In this document: positions 1 through 11,436 of the stretch, one piece after another
How positions within the stretch are numbered: the stretch's first letter is position 1
How the letters are laid out: each line of letters opens with the position of its first letter
Assembly (NCBI GenBank): GCA_022539475.1
Contig: VCMS01000011.1
Location: forward strand, 124,001 to 188,000
DNA from: Gracilaria domingensis
Taxonomy: Eukaryota > Rhodophyta > Florideophyceae > Gracilariales > Gracilariaceae
Direction: 5' to 3'
Length of the DNA stretch: 64,000 nucleotides
Position numbers and translations under genes: made by a program
Notes under the pieces: generated by a model
Database searches by the model: none
What the model was told of the DNA's origin: nothing
What the model saw: the letters and a program-made list of their open reading frames with translations, nothing else

Positions 1-1651
1 CGCTCTTAAAGAGTACACGAACAATATAGTGGTGCTAAGGACCCTAAATGAAAGTCCTTCATTCACGCTCGCTCTGCCACCAATTAGAAACGCACCATTC
101 ACTCTAAGCCCATTATACAAGAGACTTGAAGTCTCGAGAAGTCGAGTCTCAAGGCCTTTACTGGAATTTTCAGCAAAAAAGTACATACTCCAGCAGTCCG
201 CCCAAAACTTTCCACCGATACTGCCTCAATTCACCCAATGAGCTTATGCGAATCGAACAACCAAGTAGCTTTGGTTTACGTGGCCAAAAGTCATGATCGG
301 TGCCATTTCATTGCCCAGTTTCCAATGTGCCGCATTTCTTTGTCGAAGGCTTTTTCTAACAGGCTGTAATGTCCCGTAGAAAAGATGTCCAGTTGCATTG
401 GAATCTGGAGCTCTGTACGATAGTTCTGTAGACGTATGTATATCTAGCATTATTCTCCTCTTGTATGAAAGGAAGTAGAACTTGTTACTACTCGTTCGGC
501 ACGGTGATTCCGACATCACTATTGCTAGTGGAGCAAAATGAGAATGCGAGCATCAGGGCAGCAAATCGGCTCTCATGTCATTGTTGATCAAACCCCCCTT
601 TAACAAGAAAAAGATACAGAACACCGTCAAATGATACCATGCTACCCGCTATTATCAGAGGAGAGCCCTATTTTTCTTCAAAGAGAACGGTTAAAAAAGG
701 AGCTTACAGTACTGATGAGGATGTGATCAGCACTGCAAGAGGATGGAATCATTCTACGATTCATTCCAATCAGTGGTATATGATGCGCTGTCCTAAAGTA
801 CACCAAATTATTATGCGTGCATGCAATTCTTCATTACCCTTAATAAGGCACTAACTTGAGCTCCTCAAGCCAACTTCTTCAATGAAACCACTAATGGAGG
901 TTCCACATCCATGATATTCCATCGCGTATGTCGGCAAGACCTACAAATATTAGCTCTCTTTGACACGCTTTTCGCACTGAGTGATGAACTTCTCGTAAGC
1001 ATATGATTTGAGGGATTTTCGTACAGTCATAGATTTTGACGCTCCAAGTAATTTTGTGAAGCTTGCCCCTTGTTTCCTTCCGGCTTTGAGCAGATTCTCC
1101 AACAGAAACAACGATTTTGAACTTTCAGAACTCACTTGCCTTCAAGTGGGATTTCAAAGAACTTGTTTCTTGCTCCTCAAGCTCGAACTCTTTGTCGTCC
1201 TTAGTAGTTGCAGGAGCCTCACCATTGTAGAAGCACTCACTCCCGTAACGGACCTTGGAGTACCGCTGGATTTCAGCGTCATCATTATGCTTGTAAAAAG
1301 GTTTTAGCCACAACCACGGCATTAGAAAAATATGTGTAAATAAGGGTTTGGGCTGCAGGGCGCGCAAACAGCTCTGACGTACGTGATGTTGGTAGTGTTT
1401 ACTCTCGAGATGGAACAATGTGGTGTCTGCATTCAAACGTAACAAGGAGGTTTTAGCAAAGTCGAAAAAGTATGGAGTGCAACCAGGGGTTCAAAACAGT
1501 GTAATTTGCCCATATGAGACGAGTGTACAAATAGAGCATGGAGTTGGTTGGACCTTTTACGGAAGCTTGTCCCGCTTCCCTGCCCTGTTGTTTCACTTGT
1601 AGTTCTCCAAAACCACAGTTGGAAAGGGAGAGCGAAGTTTCGCTCTTAGCG
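1..1651. other. Intergenic, no gene recognised
   Basis: Open frames here stay below about 107 codons, overlap on both strands and show no recognisable domain, signal peptide or repeat. No tRNA-like or array-like structure was seen. The last part presumably holds the promoter and leader of the zinc-finger gene that follows. Confidence 0.6.
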
Positions 1652-2266
1652 ATGAATTCAATGTCGTACGTGCCGCCTTTAGTGATGGTAGAGGAAGAAA
1701 AAGATTCTCGACATACAGCTCAACCTTCAATACGTCAAACCTTTTGGAATACAGTTCTTTCAAAGGAACCTCCGACACCCGTGAGACATACGACTAGTTT
1801 CGTGAATGAACGCCGAGTTAGTACGAGGGATAACATGGATATAAGCAATCTCTGTCGAAGCTCCCCTTCCTATCATCCTTTCACTCCTTCGGCTCAACCC
1901 AGCTCTCCATCCCTACCTACGGCTGCCAAGAAGAGCAAGAAACCGTTAAGATGCTACAAGACAAGAAAATCAACAGTTTGCCCGCAATGTGATCAGCGTT
2001 TCAAGCGAACTTACGATTTGAATCAACATGTGAATGCTGTTCATCGGAAACTGAAGGGTTTTAGTTGCACAGTGTGCGACAAAAGTTTTGCTCACAAAGG
2101 AACCCTCTCAAAGCACTACAAGACCGTTCACTTGGGACTTCGACCCTTTCGCTGTGAGTTTTGTGGACATCGCTTCAGCGAAAAGGGGAATGTGAACAAG
2201 CACATGCAGCGAACCGCAAGGTGCCGTCAGATGTATGAGATGACAAAATCCAAAACGCTCCCGTAA
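1652..2266 (+). CDS. C2H2 zinc-finger protein, three fingers
   Basis: Predicted nuclear DNA-binding protein of 204 aa. Three consecutive fingers fill the C-terminal half. Finger 1 begins VCPQCDQRF and finger 2 FSCTVCDKSF; both have classic C-x2-C-x12-H-x3-5-H spacing. Finger 3 (FRCEFCGHRF) ends H-x6-C, so it is a C2HC variant. Linkers resemble the TGEKP type only loosely (RKLKGF, LGLRPF). The N-terminal half is Ser/Pro-rich and looks disordered. I chose the ATG at 1652 (MNSMSYVPP); an in-frame ATG at 1538 would add 38 residues of Cys/Ser-rich sequence with no domain. The fingers make the family assignment firm, but target and role cannot be read from the sequence. Confidence 0.82.
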   Translation: MNSMSYVPPLVMVEEEKDSRHTAQPSIRQTFWNTVLSKEPPTPVRHTTSFVNERRVSTRDNMDISNLCRSSPSYHPFTPSAQPSSPSLPTAAKKSKKPLRCYKTRKSTVCPQCDQRFKRTYDLNQHVNAVHRKLKGFSCTVCDKSFAHKGTLSKHYKTVHLGLRPFRCEFCGHRFSEKGNVNKHMQRTARCRQMYEMTKSKTLP

Positions 2267-3290
2267 ACGGATGAAGTTTACAAGCTAGTGCTTACAAGCT
2301 ATACTTCACAATCCTTCATCACAATCTGATGGATTATTTCGCTTAGAGTAGATTGAATTTGCTTGCTTTCTGTGCTGTGATATATGATATATTTGCTGTG
2401 ATGTATCTAGCGTAAGAGTTGACTAAAAAAATGCCTCTGTGAACTTGAGAGACAAGAAACAATATTTTTCTCATAATGATCAAAACATACACGAAATGGG
2501 AATGGGATATGTCTAAGAGGGCAATAATCGGGTGTGTACGGAACGTGCCCTGTTTTCGTTCTTCTGTACAGATCTAATTCTTCTATAAAATGTGATGGGA
2601 GCAAACTTATCAAAAGTCAAGTGAGCTGCACATAAGTGGGACAGGTGCCGTTTTTCACGCAACTTACCTCGCAGAACGGTTGACATGGCTCAATGGGTGG
2701 AACACAGTTCTCGGAAAAGTTTTACGAAGTTCCTTGTTGGTCGTTGAAGCGGTACAGTGGCCAGGGCAGAGCGGCTTCGCATCACTCACCACAGGGTGAC
2801 TAGCTTAGACACTTGAAAGGAAGAATAGAAGTCAATTTTTGACGACGAGGTGGAGAAGTTGAGATGGTAATTTTCTCCATGCCATCTTGAAGAAGAGACG
2901 CACAAACCAAAACATACAAGGAAGACGAGCAAAGAGGTAAGCCGCGGAGCGTCAAATGTGAGTTTTCTTTATCGCCACGTCTGCTTTTAAGTGTGTGAGT
3001 ATCTTCTGAGAGCAGCTGGGAAGTTCATCTCGAGCACAACACGCGAGACTCCGCCTCTGCTGCATTGCATAATGCCTACGGAAGAGTGGTATGTACCGAG
3101 TGTCTGCTGGGACGACGACAGTACTGCACGAGTCCCAGTGTGCATAAATTGAAATTTGCGTCTATTCTGTATTTTGCAGGTGATTGGGTTGCCGTGATGC
3201 GTTTCTGTGCAGCACGCTGTAATTTTTGATTCCTTTACGCAACGTGTACAATGTACCATATGGCATGCGTGGCAAACAAACCTCAGAGAT
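2267..3290. other. Intergenic, nothing recognised
   Basis: This lies between the 3' ends of the zinc-finger gene and the ATP-grasp gene, which converge. Small open frames on either strand have no domain. It is probably two 3' UTRs plus spacer. Confidence 0.5.
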
Positions 3291-4811
3291 CTAACAGAAA
3301 GGATGGGCATGGAGCGGAATGAAGAGCGATGGGAGCTTCTTGTTTTGAGCCGCCCGAATTGGGACGGAAACGATCGTCAAGATCATCTTCATCTTCTCCA
3401 AACTTTCTTCGGTGCCCTTGTTGCTTACCACAATGACCTCCGCAATCATGTCCGGAAGTCCGCTCTCTGGTCCAACTACCACGTCTCCTTTCTTCTTCAA
3501 GTAGCTAATTTTCCATACTAACGAATGATCACGAGCAAAGTGTAACCAATTGTCCTCACACATCTCGCCTGAGTACGGAGCGTTGATGGCACATTCCGCC
3601 ATGAACCGCAATGGCGTCTTGGGAATCGTCGGCTTGATGCCGATTCGCAACGCGCTCATGCAGTGCTGCTCAACCAGGTCTACACCCCACGCTATTAGAT
3701 TGGCGTCGCGTACTGCCACACCTCCCATGCGCGCGTTCACCTCTATTAAGCGCGCACCGCGGGTGGTGTACTTGCATTCCACGTGAAAGCATCCGTTTTG
3801 AAAACCTAGGGCTAACGTACAATCTGTCGCAAGTTTGATCATTTCCAGCTGCTTACGTTCATCATAGCAAGACGGGCAGTTGGTTCCAGTCTCCTTAAAC
3901 CAAGGTTCTAAACATGCCCAATTGTCAGAAACCTTGGCATAAACAACCACGCCTTGACAGAGAAGCATATCCACATCAAATTCATCTCCATCATAATACT
4001 CTTCAACCATCATCTCGGTTCCTTGTGCCCAGATACTGTCTTGCTTAACATCAAGTGTTGGCATCAGTTTTCTGTAGGTGCTGATGGCCCCCTCGGTATC
4101 TTCGACTCGAGCCACTCCCATTGAAGCTGCCCCAAGCACAGGTTTAAGGACAAGTGGAAATCCGACATATTCACATGCGCTTTCGATATCTTCCTCACAA
4201 GTGATGCGTCTAAACCGAGGCACGGGAAGTCCTTTATCCGCCATGACTTGCCTCGTTTTCCGCTTATTTCGAGCATTCTCACACGCCTCTACCGGATTCG
4301 TTTCCAGTCCTAATGCCCTTGCAATTCGTGCCGCAAGCAAAACAGAATCTTCATAGTACGTCGTAACGGCATCGAAACGATGTATCAAATCCAATTCAAC
4401 CAATTTGTTAATCGATCTTTCAAGTATGCTGTCGTGATCGGTGAAGTCCATTGGAATAAACTGCTTGATGCCCCCCTGAAGCGCAACTTCTTCCCAGACA
4501 GATGATGGCTGGTCCATGATGTACACGTTCACGCCAAGAATATTTAGACGATCATAGATGAATTTCTTCGCCAGATAACCCCCTTGCACTACAAGAACAT
4601 TTGCTGCGCGCATAAGTTTTCGACGAAGAGTCTGACTTGCTGGTGTTGAAAGAGCAAAGACATGTTTCGGGATCGCAGGAAGATCGTGATAAGAAAGAGG
4701 AATGCATGAGAGTTGTTCGGCAGAGAGTGGCAGTGGCGTTCTTGGCACCAGATGTCGCGATTGTTTGTGCTCTTTGTGGCCGTCCCGGCCACCCTCGCAT
4801 GGCTGAGACAT
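3291..4811 (-). CDS. ATP-grasp ligase, carnosine-synthase-like
   Basis: A 506-aa ATP-dependent carboxylate-amine ligase that would activate a carboxylate as acyl phosphate and join it to an amine. A pre-ATP-grasp lobe begins near residue 71 (NVLVVQGGY). The ATP-grasp fold follows, with the nucleotide-binding strand and loop at about 219-233 (LVLKPVLGAASMGV), the hinge glutamates at 270-281 (EEYYDGDEFDVD) and the Mg-binding strand at 345-364, where the E and N of LIEVNARMGG are the expected metal ligands. The overall pattern resembles the catalytic half of animal carnosine synthase 1 more than biotin carboxylase or D-Ala ligase. Carnosine synthase itself is about 900 aa, so this is a single-module relative. 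The start at 4811 (MSQPCEGG) is preferred; an in-frame ATG at 5063 would add 84 residues that could be a leader. The substrate is unknown. Confidence 0.8.
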   Translation of the reverse strand: MSQPCEGGRDGHKEHKQSRHLVPRTPLPLSAEQLSCIPLSYHDLPAIPKHVFALSTPASQTLRRKLMRAANVLVVQGGYLAKKFIYDRLNILGVNVYIMDQPSSVWEEVALQGGIKQFIPMDFTDHDSILERSINKLVELDLIHRFDAVTTYYEDSVLLAARIARALGLETNPVEACENARNKRKTRQVMADKGLPVPRFRRITCEEDIESACEYVGFPLVLKPVLGAASMGVARVEDTEGAISTYRKLMPTLDVKQDSIWAQGTEMMVEEYYDGDEFDVDMLLCQGVVVYAKVSDNWACLEPWFKETGTNCPSCYDERKQLEMIKLATDCTLALGFQNGCFHVECKYTTRGARLIEVNARMGGVAVRDANLIAWGVDLVEQHCMSALRIGIKPTIPKTPLRFMAECAINAPYSGEMCEDNWLHFARDHSLVWKISYLKKKGDVVVGPESGLPDMIAEVIVVSNKGTEESLEKMKMILTIVSVPIRAAQNKKLPSLFIPLHAHPFC

Positions 4812-6363
4812 AGCAGGATGACCCTGAGAGAATAAGGGCGAAGAACACGAAGCAAAACGGATGGAGTTCGTGTAGAGTGGGGTGATATGTGTCGAGCCGC
4901 ACCAACCAGAGTCTAGGTTGTGGACTAATGTACTTCTCGTCTCCTTTTTCAAAGCGAGCAGTACTACTATATATTCTGTCCCGGAAATCGTTGTGGATCT
5001 CCACTGTCGGTACTGACGGTTCAGGGGTAAGTTACTGCATAATGAGCTATCTGTCACGGTCACAGATTTGAAATCGATGTGTCCAAATGCGCAACTGAGC
5101 GGACCATTTATAGAGTATGATCCCTCGCGGGCGTTGATTGCACGGAGACTAGATAGATGGAGGGTCGCGAATCGTAGACAGAACAGTTGGACGGCGGTGC
5201 GCGCAAATGATACATTAACTTCACCTTGCTCTGATCTCCATCAGGCGGATAGATCCAGGCTTGCGAGGCACGTCTATTGTGCTTCGTTCTTGACCGGAAA
5301 ATCAGATATCAAGAGAGAGAGAAAGATTTGATCTGCCGTTGGAAACTCGAATCTACCTCGAGGTTAGTCTTGCTCGGACTAAACGAGTAGAGGAGGCCGA
5401 CGGCAATGCACTGCATTGAATGCAGTAACTACATTCCGCCGTGGGCTTGGTTGCGTTCATGACCAAAGTCGTCTTGATTTCGCTGATGACCGACACATGT
5501 CTACCAAAAGTAGGAAGGGTAGCCTTACCGGGGATTCCCATACGATTTGTGTAATACTGTATTGCACCAATTCTAGAGTCCTGAAACGGGAATGACTCGA
5601 ATAGCCCGAAAGATTCCTCAAGAGAAGGAAACCTGCCTCCTCTCTGTTTCTGAAGACGATAGGCTACTAGACAGAACCGGCTTGAATTCTTCGTATACAT
5701 GCATGAACTGGAAATAATGCTTGTTATTATGACTTGATAGTGCTCGGGAAGAAACTGCTTTCTTTACAAACTTCAGGAAGGGACGCACATGCTTGTTGCG
5801 TCCAAAGAGAGCTTTTCTCTTTTTCACAGCTCACCATGCTTGTGTGAGCTGCCCATTGCTCCAGATTGGAGCAAGTTTGAAAAGCAATAGCAAAATGGAG
5901 AGGGTGGGGAGGGTTTTGAAACGATCATCATAGTAACAGATCGGAGAGCGCAGAAAAGCGATTTCATTCTCGTTGTGCTCAAGGCCTAAGCAGAGGCGAG
6001 GAGAGCAGCCATACGGTAGCACTCACTGCTTCCGAGAGACTTTCGTAGATCGGCCACCCGTCATACACAAAAGGTACCGTGGTATCGCACTTTTCAGCCA
6101 AATAAAACAGTTTCTGCGTGCCTTGAAATACCAGTGGGCGCACAGAATAACCCTCACCTTTCAGTTTTGCGAATTCTCTGCTCTGGAGTTCTAGGCGTAT
6201 GTCGGTGCCTAATGTTCTTGACGAAGTTGATGGTTGCCAGCTGGGATTATTTCTCTTTCAACGTTCTAATGTTTTCAGCATGATGCTCCTAGGGCCGATG
6301 AAGGGTTTTACATGAATCTGACCAAGCGAATATAGGTTTCGGAACTGAAATCGAGCATAACAA
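4812..6363. other. Intergenic, nothing recognised
   Basis: This is upstream of the ATP-grasp gene and downstream of the PLA2-like gene. Open frames of 60-115 codons occur on both strands without recognisable domains. The first part should contain the ATP-grasp promoter; no clear TATA box was identified. Confidence 0.5.
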
Positions 6364-6927
6364 TTAGGCCCAGGCACCAAAAGTCGGCGCACCAAGCACC
6401 TCATATATGCCCGTAGTCCTGTAACGGCGTGGTCGATGTCGACGTAGTTTGCATTGATACTTTCTCACCTTGTTCTTTTCTTCAGATATCCATTTCGTTT
6501 TGCAGTCCCATTTCACGCACGGAAGACGCAGGCACGAAAGAGCTCCTAACTTGCATAGAATAGTGTCACATAAAGCGGGTTTTGCCTTACCAAACTCAGG
6601 TGCATAACACCAACTACTTCGAAAGTAAGCAGCTAGAACACTCGCTTTGAAATCTCTGATGCGGTTGAGTCGTGAGACAAACTTATTATCGCAAAGGCAG
6701 TCCAACATTCCATGTTCTAGGTAGCAACTAATGTGAGCTCGACATGCACAATCCAGTTTGTCTATGCAGGGCTTCGTTCTGTCAATTGCACCCAGTTTAC
6801 ACCAGTTCCCATGCACAGGAATACCCTTTTCGGCGAGGAAAGGCATTGAGAATGACGAGACGGCAAGTGACAGGGACGCAAGTGCAGCAAACGTCGATAG
6901 CGTGAACCTGATACAACTTCCAGTCAT
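6364..6927 (-). CDS. Secretory phospholipase A2-like protein
   Basis: A 187-aa secreted, Cys-rich protein. Residues 1-27 form a signal peptide (hydrophobic stretch LSTFAALASLSLAVSSF). Residues 39-50 (HGNWCKLGA) resemble the calcium loop of plant and animal secretory PLA2. Residues 53-69 (PCIDKLDCACRAHISC) resemble the catalytic helix, and LDCLCDNKF at 75-83 matches the Cys pair that follows in plant enzymes. The catalytic His is present (H65), but the neighbouring metal-binding Asp is Ile (HIS instead of HD) and the usual Cys-Cys pair is shifted to Cys-Ala-Cys. The Arg/Lys-rich tail (KLRRHRPRRYR) is unusual. Family membership rests on motif spacing only. The altered residues suggest weak or lost calcium-dependent lipase activity, perhaps a binding role. 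Confidence 0.62.
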   Translation of the reverse strand: MTGSCIRFTLSTFAALASLSLAVSSFSMPFLAEKGIPVHGNWCKLGAIDRTKPCIDKLDCACRAHISCYLEHGMLDCLCDNKFVSRLNRIRDFKASVLAAYFRSSWCYAPEFGKAKPALCDTILCKLGALSCLRLPCVKWDCKTKWISEEKNKVRKYQCKLRRHRPRRYRTTGIYEVLGAPTFGAWA

Positions 6928-8697
6928 GTTTCTTGGCTCAATGTGTTATCACATTGGTGCAACGTTTTGCTCCGTTTGAGATATTTTTGGTAGTGAGATA
7001 TCACCTTTCTTTCCAGTATGGTTGTAAAGGGCTATAGAGCCCTCACAGGATGATCCACAGCTAGTAACGAACGGAACTGATTGAAAACGAGAAGAAAGAA
7101 GAAAAAGAGAACGATTAGTCCATCGGGATCAGAATTTCATGCTGGCGCGCCGATCAGCCTGAACCTCTGATCTCAGACACGCGATTTCGCATTTGTGAAA
7201 TGAATACTTGACCAGGACTCGAGACCAGAGAAGATCGTAACGAACACCGACCGACCAGAACAACATTATGTCATATGACTCACCAGTCTATAGACAAGGT
7301 TACGACGAGCACAATGGAAGCTCTCTTACTTCTTCCAGAGTTTACATGAGCTTATTGTAGTAGAGAAGTTATTGGCTTCTTGATGTAGGAACTACTTCCG
7401 TTTGTCCCAAACTGGGACTCCCAAATTGGTACAGGTAGAGTAACTTCGATATGTCAAATTTCATGAAGCCAGGTCAGGTCCGTAGAGCTTCTCTACTAGG
7501 ATACCCTTCGTACGTGTAGAGAGAAACCCAATTTCCTTTGCAAGAGCAGAAGATCAGAAACAACACCACTCACGTACACGCCCGACATCGACGTTCGCGC
7601 TTTGGATAATTCTTTATTCCCCCACATGCACGCAATCGCTCAAACCGCCGCCTTAAACCGCCCCTTACCACCGTACGGCGCTTCGAGCTCGGTTGCGACG
7701 ATTCGCCTTGCTTGACAGGAGTAGGACTGACGCACTGCGTGCGTGTGGCAAACAGTGGAACCACAGCCTTCGTAGATAAGAGGATCTTACCCACTTCAAC
7801 ATTTCACAATATGTGAACGTCCCACCCTTATGCATGAAGCTTCAGCATGTTCCGTGAGCCGCCCCAGTCACATTTTCTGACGTTAAGAGTCATCTACACC
7901 CACGCGCTTTTGGCCAAGATGGCCTTTGCAACATTGTTTGTATTGATATACTTCCAGCACCCAACATTTTCAACCCATAGCTACATTCCCATTGCACTAC
8001 GTGGGCGCTCGTATACTCGTCGTCCTACGATTTGGCTTTGTAATCAAACATGTACCGGATCGTTTCCAGGGCACTATCCGAGTTCTCAGGCCAAGCGTTC
8101 CCTAATGCTCTTCTACGAGAAGCTTACCTTGATCACCGTCCAGCCTCCCAACATCATGCCCGTCACAAACATTGCTCTTTACCCTCTCAAAGGATATTGA
8201 TTGCGCTGACCCTCCATCATTCCGTTCAGCTGCAGAATGAGAGCGTGACAGAATCGCTCCGAAACGCACCAGACTTGAAAGTTCATGTCTGACGTCCGCG
8301 AAATCGAAGCACATAGCAAAGGAAATGAGTGCTCTCGTGGCAAGACGAACAAACGCGGCTTCCAAGTGTGTGAATGTCAGCTGGTTGTGACCTTGCGCTC
8401 TGAGGTTAATCGTTCATAAATCGCAGATTATGTGCAAGGTTTGGCTGATGACCCGCGAGTTAGCTTAGAACTTGACATCCCGCTTGACCGCTTTGATGGA
8501 CAGCAACTGTCGTTTAAACCAAGTTTCGCACTGGGGTGCGTATTTGGATGGCAGCCTCCTGATGTAATCAGCTCTTATGCGCAGGCAAGAATTGAAGAGC
8601 CGTCGGCCTGAGTTTCTGTGCAAACTCTCTGTCTGGAAACAAGAATGCAAGAGAAGGCTGCTATCATTCTGAAGTTGCTCATTGGGCTGCTCGCTCT
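6928..8697. other. Intergenic, nothing recognised
   Basis: Upstream of the PLA2-like gene. Short overlapping open frames, for example 7847-8200 on the plus strand with a hydrophobic segment and 7570-7794 on the minus strand with Arg-rich sequence, show no domain or homology signal I can name. Confidence 0.45.
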
Positions 8698-9015
8698 ATG
8701 CAGGGCCCGGTGCGTTTTGACATAGCGGTGATGCCTGTCATTGTGGATCGTTCAATATCAGAATGTAACATGGGCGACAGTAGTCTCCTAGACAATGTAT
8801 CCATGCAGAACAAAGAACTGTTTGAACGAGTGGCGGACAATATGTTTGCTGAACTGGACACGACCGGCGTTCCTGACAATGTATACGAAAGAGTAGTTTT
8901 AATGCCACTCTGTAGACTCGGAGCACATGCGCAGGGATTTGAGGGGGGATGCGTGTCGCGTATCTCAGCGATACGGACAGCACCTTGTTGCGTTTATGCC
9001 TTACACGCTTCTTAG
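8698..9015 (+). CDS. Possible small protein or exon, unknown
   Basis: A 105-codon open frame with protein-like, mildly amphipathic composition over its first 75 residues (for example MQNKELFERVADNMFAEL), after which the sequence becomes Cys-rich and unconvincing. It could be one exon of a gene continuing toward 9417, but I could not place an intron with a convincing donor and CTAAC branch site. No domain is recognised. Confidence 0.22.
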   Translation: MQGPVRFDIAVMPVIVDRSISECNMGDSSLLDNVSMQNKELFERVADNMFAELDTTGVPDNVYERVVLMPLCRLGAHAQGFEGGCVSRISAIRTAPCCVYALHAS

Positions 9016-9051
9016 GGGTTTCTACAAGGTTCGTTCACTATCGGCTCGAAG

Positions 9052-9417
9052 ATGAAAAAAGCAGCGTTCACCATTCCGTGGCTCAACTTCCGAATCCGGC
9101 GGAGAGAAATGAGCTCGATCACGTCCGAACTGCTGCGGGAAGTGACGCCGAAACTGGTTTCAACGGAGGATTCAAGCTCAAACTGCTACGAGCTGGGGCC
9201 CCAAAGAACAGGGAGGGCGGTAGTGCGGCACGACTTAGGACTGGGCTTCCTCGTGCGTCAGCCGATTTTGTGCACCGGCGGCGAGGAGCTGCAGCACAAG
9301 AAAGTGCAGGTGGGCTACATGTCGGATCGCTTGCGAGTTGAGCACGCGCGCCTGTTCCTCAACAAGCTTAGCGAGCGCGCGTACGTAGCTACCCCTGTAG
9401 CCAGTAGTAGGTCATGA
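9052..9417 (+). CDS. Possible small protein or exon, unknown
   Basis: A 121-codon frame with a plausible C-terminal part (GYMSDRLRVEHARLFLNKL, an amphipathic helix) ending about 360 bases before the ATP synthase alpha start. A second frame across the same bases (8949-9341) is also open, so coding status is uncertain. No family is recognised. A (GAAT) tetranucleotide repeat follows at about 9421-9436. Confidence 0.22.
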   Translation: MKKAAFTIPWLNFRIRRREMSSITSELLREVTPKLVSTEDSSSNCYELGPQRTGRAVVRHDLGLGFLVRQPILCTGGEELQHKKVQVGYMSDRLRVEHARLFLNKLSERAYVATPVASSRS

Positions 9418-9670
9418 AGAGTGAATGAATGAATGAAAGCTCCGGTGTCTCTTCCGGATGCTCTCCTGTTTGTTCGCCCGTGTGTAACGTGGTGCGTCTG
9501 TAAGCCCGCAGTGTAAGCCGCGGTGGCGCAGTGGCGCAGCCGATGCGATGGCGATGGCGATGGCGATGCGGTGCTGTGGTGCACGAACTGCTCTGGCGAT
9601 CTGCGTGCGCCGCGCGATCGCGCGCCACTGCTCCTGTGGCACAAGCGCGTCAGCCGTAGCATCGCCGCGA

Positions 9671-9677
9671 CCCCCCC
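9671..9677 (+). promoter_or_regulatory. Coding-strand C7 tract upstream of ATP synthase alpha
   Basis: A run of seven C lies 104-110 bases before the chosen ATG of the ATP synthase gene. Similar coding-strand C-tracts precede three other genes here (IPK1, the 726-aa protein, LIN9), so it may mark a core promoter or leader element. Function is inferred from position only. Confidence 0.3.
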
Positions 9678-9780
9678 ACATCTTGCCGCCACCACCGCCC
9701 TCCCGCGACCGCGCCCGTGCTTGCGCCCCCTCCGCCTTCCTCGCTCTCTTCCGCTCTCGCGTCCCCGCCGCTCCCCCGAC

Positions 9781-11436
9781 ATGTCTCCGGCTCTCATGCG
9801 CAACGTTCTGGCCGGCGTGCGCGCCGCCTCGCGCTTCGGCCGGCCGCCCGTGGCCTTCCGTGCTGTGCCGATCGCCGCCATGCGCACCTCCGCCCCGACG
9901 TCCGCCGCCATGGATCCGGCGGAGGTCTCCTCTATCATTGAGGATCGAATCATCAACTACCAGCAGAAGATCGAGTTGGACGAGGTCGGCAGAGTCCTCT
10001 CCATTGGTGATGGTATCGCGCGTGTGTACGGCCTCAACAATTGCAAGGCCGGCGAAATGGTTGAGTTCGAGTCCGGTCTCAAGGGCATGGCCCTCAACCT
10101 TGAGGTTGGAAATTGTGGTATTGTCGTCTTCGGTAACGATCGCGAAATCTCCGAGGGCCAGACGTGCCGTCGTACCGGCGCCATTGTCGATGTCCCCGTC
10201 GGCGAGGGTATGCTCGGTCGCGTCGTCGACGCGCTTGGAAACCCAATTGACGGAAAGGGTCCTATCACCAACGTCACCCGTGAACGTGTGGAGGTCAAGG
10301 CTCCCGGTATCATGCCGCGTATGGGTGTCCATGAACCCATGCAGACTGGGCTCAAGGCTGTAGATGCCCTTGTGCCGATCGGTCGTGGTCAGCGCGAACT
10401 CATCATTGGTGATCGTCAGACTGGAAAGACCGCTGTTGCTCTGGATACTATGCTTAACCAGAAGGCAAACTTCGACAGTGGCGATACTGAAAAGCAGCTG
10501 TACTGTGTCTATGTCGCCGTTGGTCAGAAGCGATCCACTGTTGCTCAGCTTGCAAAGACTCTCGAGGAAGCGGGAGCCCTCAAGTACTCTATCATTGTCG
10601 CCGCTACTGCATCCGATGCTGCACCGCTTCAGTTCCTTGCGCCGTACTCTGGATGTGCTATTGGCGAGTATTTCCGCGACAATGGCAAGCATGCGCTCAT
10701 CATCTACGACGATCTTTCCAAGCAGGCCGTTGCCTATCGACAGATGTCCTTGCTTCTTCGCCGACCTCCTGGTCGTGAGGCCTACCCTGGAGACATTTTC
10801 TACCTGCATTCTCGTTTGCTCGAACGTGCTGCAAAGATGAACAAAGATGTTGGAGGTGGTTCTCTTACTGCCCTACCGATCATTGAGACCCAGGCTGGTG
10901 ATGTGTCCGCCTATGTGCCGACGAACGTGATTTCAATTACTGATGGTCAGGTGTTCTTGGAAACCGAACTTTTCTACAAAGGTCAGCGACCAGCCATTAA
11001 CGTTGGTCTCTCTGTGTCTCGAGTGGGTTCTGCCGCTCAGATGAAGGCCATGAAGCAAGTGGCGGGCTCAATGAAGCTGGAGCTGGCGCAGCACAGAGAA
11101 GTTGCGGCTTTCGCACAATTCGGTTCAGATCTTGATGCTTCTACCCAACAGATGCTTAACCGTGGTGATCGTTTGAATGAGTTGTTGAAACAGGATCAGT
11201 TTGTCCCGATGCCGCCTGAGGAACAAGTGGTCACTTTATACGCTGGCGTGCGTGGTTTCCTCGACAAAATGCCTGTCAACAAGATCAAAGAATTTGAGTC
11301 AGCCTACTTGAAGTACATGCGTGCTAATCATGCGGGACTACTTGCTACTATCAGAAAGGAGGGAAGCGTGTCTGACTCTACAGATGGTGCTTTGAAGGAC
11401 GCACTCACCACCTTTTTGGAGACATTTGAAGCTTAG
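9781..11436 (+). CDS. ATP5F1A: Mitochondrial ATP synthase F1 subunit alpha
   Basis: A 551-aa regulatory nucleotide-binding subunit of the F1 head (alpha3-beta3), on the matrix side of the inner mitochondrial membrane. Residues 1 to about 40 are Arg/Ala-rich without acidic residues, as in a mitochondrial presequence. The mature part then runs through the beta-barrel, the Walker A motif GDRQTGKT at 210-217, the Walker B strand [10 protein letters not shown], and the alpha/beta signature [11 protein letters not shown]. Length matches the family. The frame is open upstream to 9523, but the ATG at 9781 gives a normal presequence; the extension is Arg/Pro-rich leader. The gene is a single exon with codons favouring C/G in the third position. 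Nuclear coding of this subunit together with the presequence identifies the window as nuclear. Confidence 0.98.
   Translation: MSPALMRNVLAGVRAASRFGRPPVAFRAVPIAAMRTSAPTSAAMDPAEVSSIIEDRIINYQQKIELDEVGRVLSIGDGIARVYGLNNCKAGEMVEFESGLKGMALNLEVGNCGIVVFGNDREISEGQTCRRTGAIVDVPVGEGMLGRVVDALGNPIDGKGPITNVTRERVEVKAPGIMPRMGVHEPMQTGLKAVDALVPIGRGQRELIIGDRQTGKTAVALDTMLNQKANFDSGDTEKQLYCVYVAVGQKRSTVAQLAKTLEEAGALKYSIIVAATASDAAPLQFLAPYSGCAIGEYFRDNGKHALIIYDDLSKQAVAYRQMSLLLRRPPGREAYPGDIFYLHSRLLERAAKMNKDVGGGSLTALPIIETQAGDVSAYVPTNVISITDGQVFLETELFYKGQRPAINVGLSVSRVGSAAQMKAMKQVAGSMKLELAQHREVAAFAQFGSDLDASTQQMLNRGDRLNELLKQDQFVPMPPEEQVVTLYAGVRGFLDKMPVNKIKEFESAYLKYMRANHAGLLATIRKEGSVSDSTDGALKDALTTFLETFEA

Noticed and set aside
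9523-9780. N-terminal extension of ATP synthase alpha
   Set aside because: Extension is Arg/Pro-rich and atypical; the ATG at 9781 gives a normal mitochondrial presequence.
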